Below are positions 14,744-15,716 of a DNA stretch of 15,716 nt, piece after piece (position 1 is the stretch's first letter; each line of letters begins with the position of its first letter). The position numbers and the translations under genes are program-made. Source of the stretch: an uncultured Actinomycetes bacterium (GTDB lineage Bacteria; Actinomycetota; Thermoleophilia; Solirubrobacterales; Solirubrobacteraceae); assembly GCA_937888775.1 (NCBI GenBank), contig CALAQT010000355.1, forward strand, positions 1 through 15,716, read 5' to 3'. The notes beneath the pieces were generated by a model. The model worked only from the letters and a program-made list of their open reading frames with translations, ran no database searches and had not been told where the DNA came from.

Positions 14744-14752
14744 ACTATAGCA
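14744..14752 (-). promoter_or_regulatory. Extended -10 promoter of the PadR-exporter operon
   Basis: Read leftwards: TGCTATAGT, an extended -10 (TGN plus TATAGT). No good -35 lies at 17 bp; a TTGACA is present but 28 bp away. TGCG-TTC-CGCA symmetry just downstream (about 14734-14744) could be the PadR operator. Transcription would begin a few bases before the ATG at 14731. Confidence 0.5.
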
Positions 14753-14779
14753 CGCTGCCATTGGGACGCTGGTGACGTG

Positions 14780-15151
14780 TCAATCCTCCGGGTGCCGGGC
14801 CACCTCGTGGTGCTCCTGGAGGTACTCGCGGATCGCGATCAGCGCTGCGATACCGTCTCCGACGGCGGACCCGAGCTGCTTGGTCGAGCCGCGGCGGACG
14901 TCTCCTGCAACGAACACGCCTGGCATCGACGTCGTGAACCCGCCCTTGTCGTCGACGAACCCGCGCGCATCGAGGTCCACACTGTCGCGGAGGAACGCGG
15001 TGTTGGGGTCGAGGCCGATGAAGACGAACGCCGCGCGCGGGGTGACGATCTGCTTCTCGCCGGTGGCGCGGTCACGGAGCCGGACGGACTCGAGCTTTCC
15101 CTTGCCGGCGAGCTCGACCACCTCGGTCGACGCGGTGCGCGGCGGGGAAGC
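14780..15151 (-). pseudogene. Thioredoxin-reductase-like flavoprotein, 5'-truncated
   Basis: Only the C-terminal part of a class II thioredoxin-reductase-like protein remains. It reads STEVVELAGKGKLESVRL, then FVFIGLDPNTAFL, and the FAD-contacting GVFVAGDVRRGSTKQLGSAV close to the end (EYLQEHHEVARHPED). The N-terminal FAD GxGxxG motif, the NADPH site and the CxxC are absent. Family-like sequence stops about 25 bp from the repeat copy at 15152-15187, and nothing beyond the repeat resembles the missing half. The open frame continues into the repeat without a credible start. A complete relative would be about 310 residues or more; roughly 120 are left. It is presumably non-functional. Confidence 0.8.
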
Positions 15152-15187
15152 GTTGCATCCGTTTTCCCCCAAGAAACGTAATGCTGC
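15152..15187 (+). repeat. Dispersed 36-bp repeat, copy 3
   Basis: Exact copy of 11640-11675 in direct orientation, placed at the broken end of the reductase gene. The exact identity of two copies 3.5 kb apart suggests recent mobility, gene conversion or recombination between copies. Confidence 0.85.
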
Positions 15188-15698
15188 CCGCCATGCTGCG
15201 TGAAGCCATTCCTGATGTCCTCATGTTTTCGGGGTCTGACTGGTTTGGTGAGTCAGCGGGGCGGGCGGACAGCACTGGGACGAGCTGCGAGCACGCTTCT
15301 ATCAAGTCACGTTCCGTCCCGCTGACGAGCACCAAGGAACCTCACGCGTGCGGGTCGACAGATCAAGTTGAAGGCACAGAGGCCGGTGGGAATATGGGTC
15401 AGGCCCGTGCGAGAGGTTCCTCGGTGCCGATCATGGCAACCGCGGTCGCTGCAGGGGATTTCGCTCGCGATGAAAGCCCACCGGAGTCGTGGTCATCCAC
15501 AACATCACCAGACGCGAAACCCCCTTCTCCCGCACCCTCATCCCCCGGCGACTACGACTGCTTTTCCACACCCGGGGATCATCCCAGTGGAAATAGCCGC
15601 TGACATCCCGGCCGACCCGGACATGAAGACGGCGTAGCCTTCCAGGAATCTCATCAACAATCCGGCCCGCGCCAACGGGTCGTCCTGGAGGTCACGCC
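15188..15698. other. Stretch without a convincing gene
   Basis: About 510 bp. Open frames on both strands lack domains and codon-position bias. The right part, just before the start codon at 15699, looks like the upstream region of another gene. No RNA gene or terminator was recognised. Confidence 0.4.
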
Positions 15699-15716
15699 GT
15701 GTCTGCAAGGTATCAA
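15699..15716 (+). CDS. Possible 5' end of a gene leaving the window
   Basis: GTG at 15699 follows a full GGAGGT ribosome binding site (15687-15692) by six bases and opens the frame MSARYQ to the window edge. Six codons cannot identify the product. A transposase would fit the rearranged surroundings, but this is speculation. Confidence 0.35.

Noticed and set aside
14051..15181. A 376-codon rightward open frame over the PadR and reductase genes
   Set aside because: Shadow of two leftward genes with clear family motifs; it runs through both and into the repeat.
15181..15603. A 140-codon rightward open frame
   Set aside because: It starts inside the 36-bp repeat, has no ribosome binding site, and the product is Ser/Pro-rich without a domain.

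Overview
The window is high-GC DNA, most likely from an actinomycete-type (Actinomycetota) bacterium. The reasons are strong G/C third positions, GTG and TTG starts, probable leaderless transcripts, a PadR-DrrAB-like drug-export operon and a C-terminal wall-sorting tail. I cannot assign a genus from sequence alone. No tRNA, rRNA or CRISPR array was seen.

Layout. (1) 1-1750: a leftward two-domain HTH regulator (cut by the window edge) diverges from a complete tyrosine recombinase; a 12-bp inverted repeat and an 8-bp direct repeat lie between them. (2) 1834-2906: a winged-helix/nucleotidyltransferase gene overlaps a HEPN gene, a HEPN-MNT toxin-antitoxin-like pair. It is followed by about 1 kb of degraded or uninformative sequence. 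(3) 3901-8061: a compact plasmid-type replicon. The leftward operon (MerR-like protein, tiny ORF, parA, parB) and the rightward replication initiator are separated by an origin of about 850 bp with a consensus DnaA box and twelve copies of an 18-bp iteron (consensus TGACCGNNGGTATGGGAT). (4) 8093-8174: a detached copy of the last 82 bp of the recombinase gene. (5) 8265-8895: HicB-like and HicA-like genes that converge tail to tail, an unusual arrangement. (6) 9152-11632: a secreted, probably wall-anchored glycoside hydrolase family 3 enzyme. (7) 11640-15187: three copies of a short repeat surrounding a single-domain response regulator, a PadR/ABC-2 exporter operon and a 5'-truncated thioredoxin-reductase-like gene that is broken at one repeat copy. 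(8) 15188-15716: no convincing gene until a possible start codon with a good ribosome binding site at the right edge.

Interpretation. The intact recombinase on the left and its displaced 82-bp 3' end on the right bracket 6.4 kb that contains the whole rep/par replicon and the HEPN-MNT pair. This is the pattern left when an element integrates into the 3' end of a gene and restores it, so the bracketed DNA may be an integrated (or excisable) plasmid. An extra iteron lies inside the HTH regulator gene, outside that bracket, which suggests that the regulator/recombinase module and the replicon have a shared history. The beta-glucosidase, response regulator and exporter look like ordinary host or cargo genes; the repeat copies and the truncated reductase mark rearrangement on that side.
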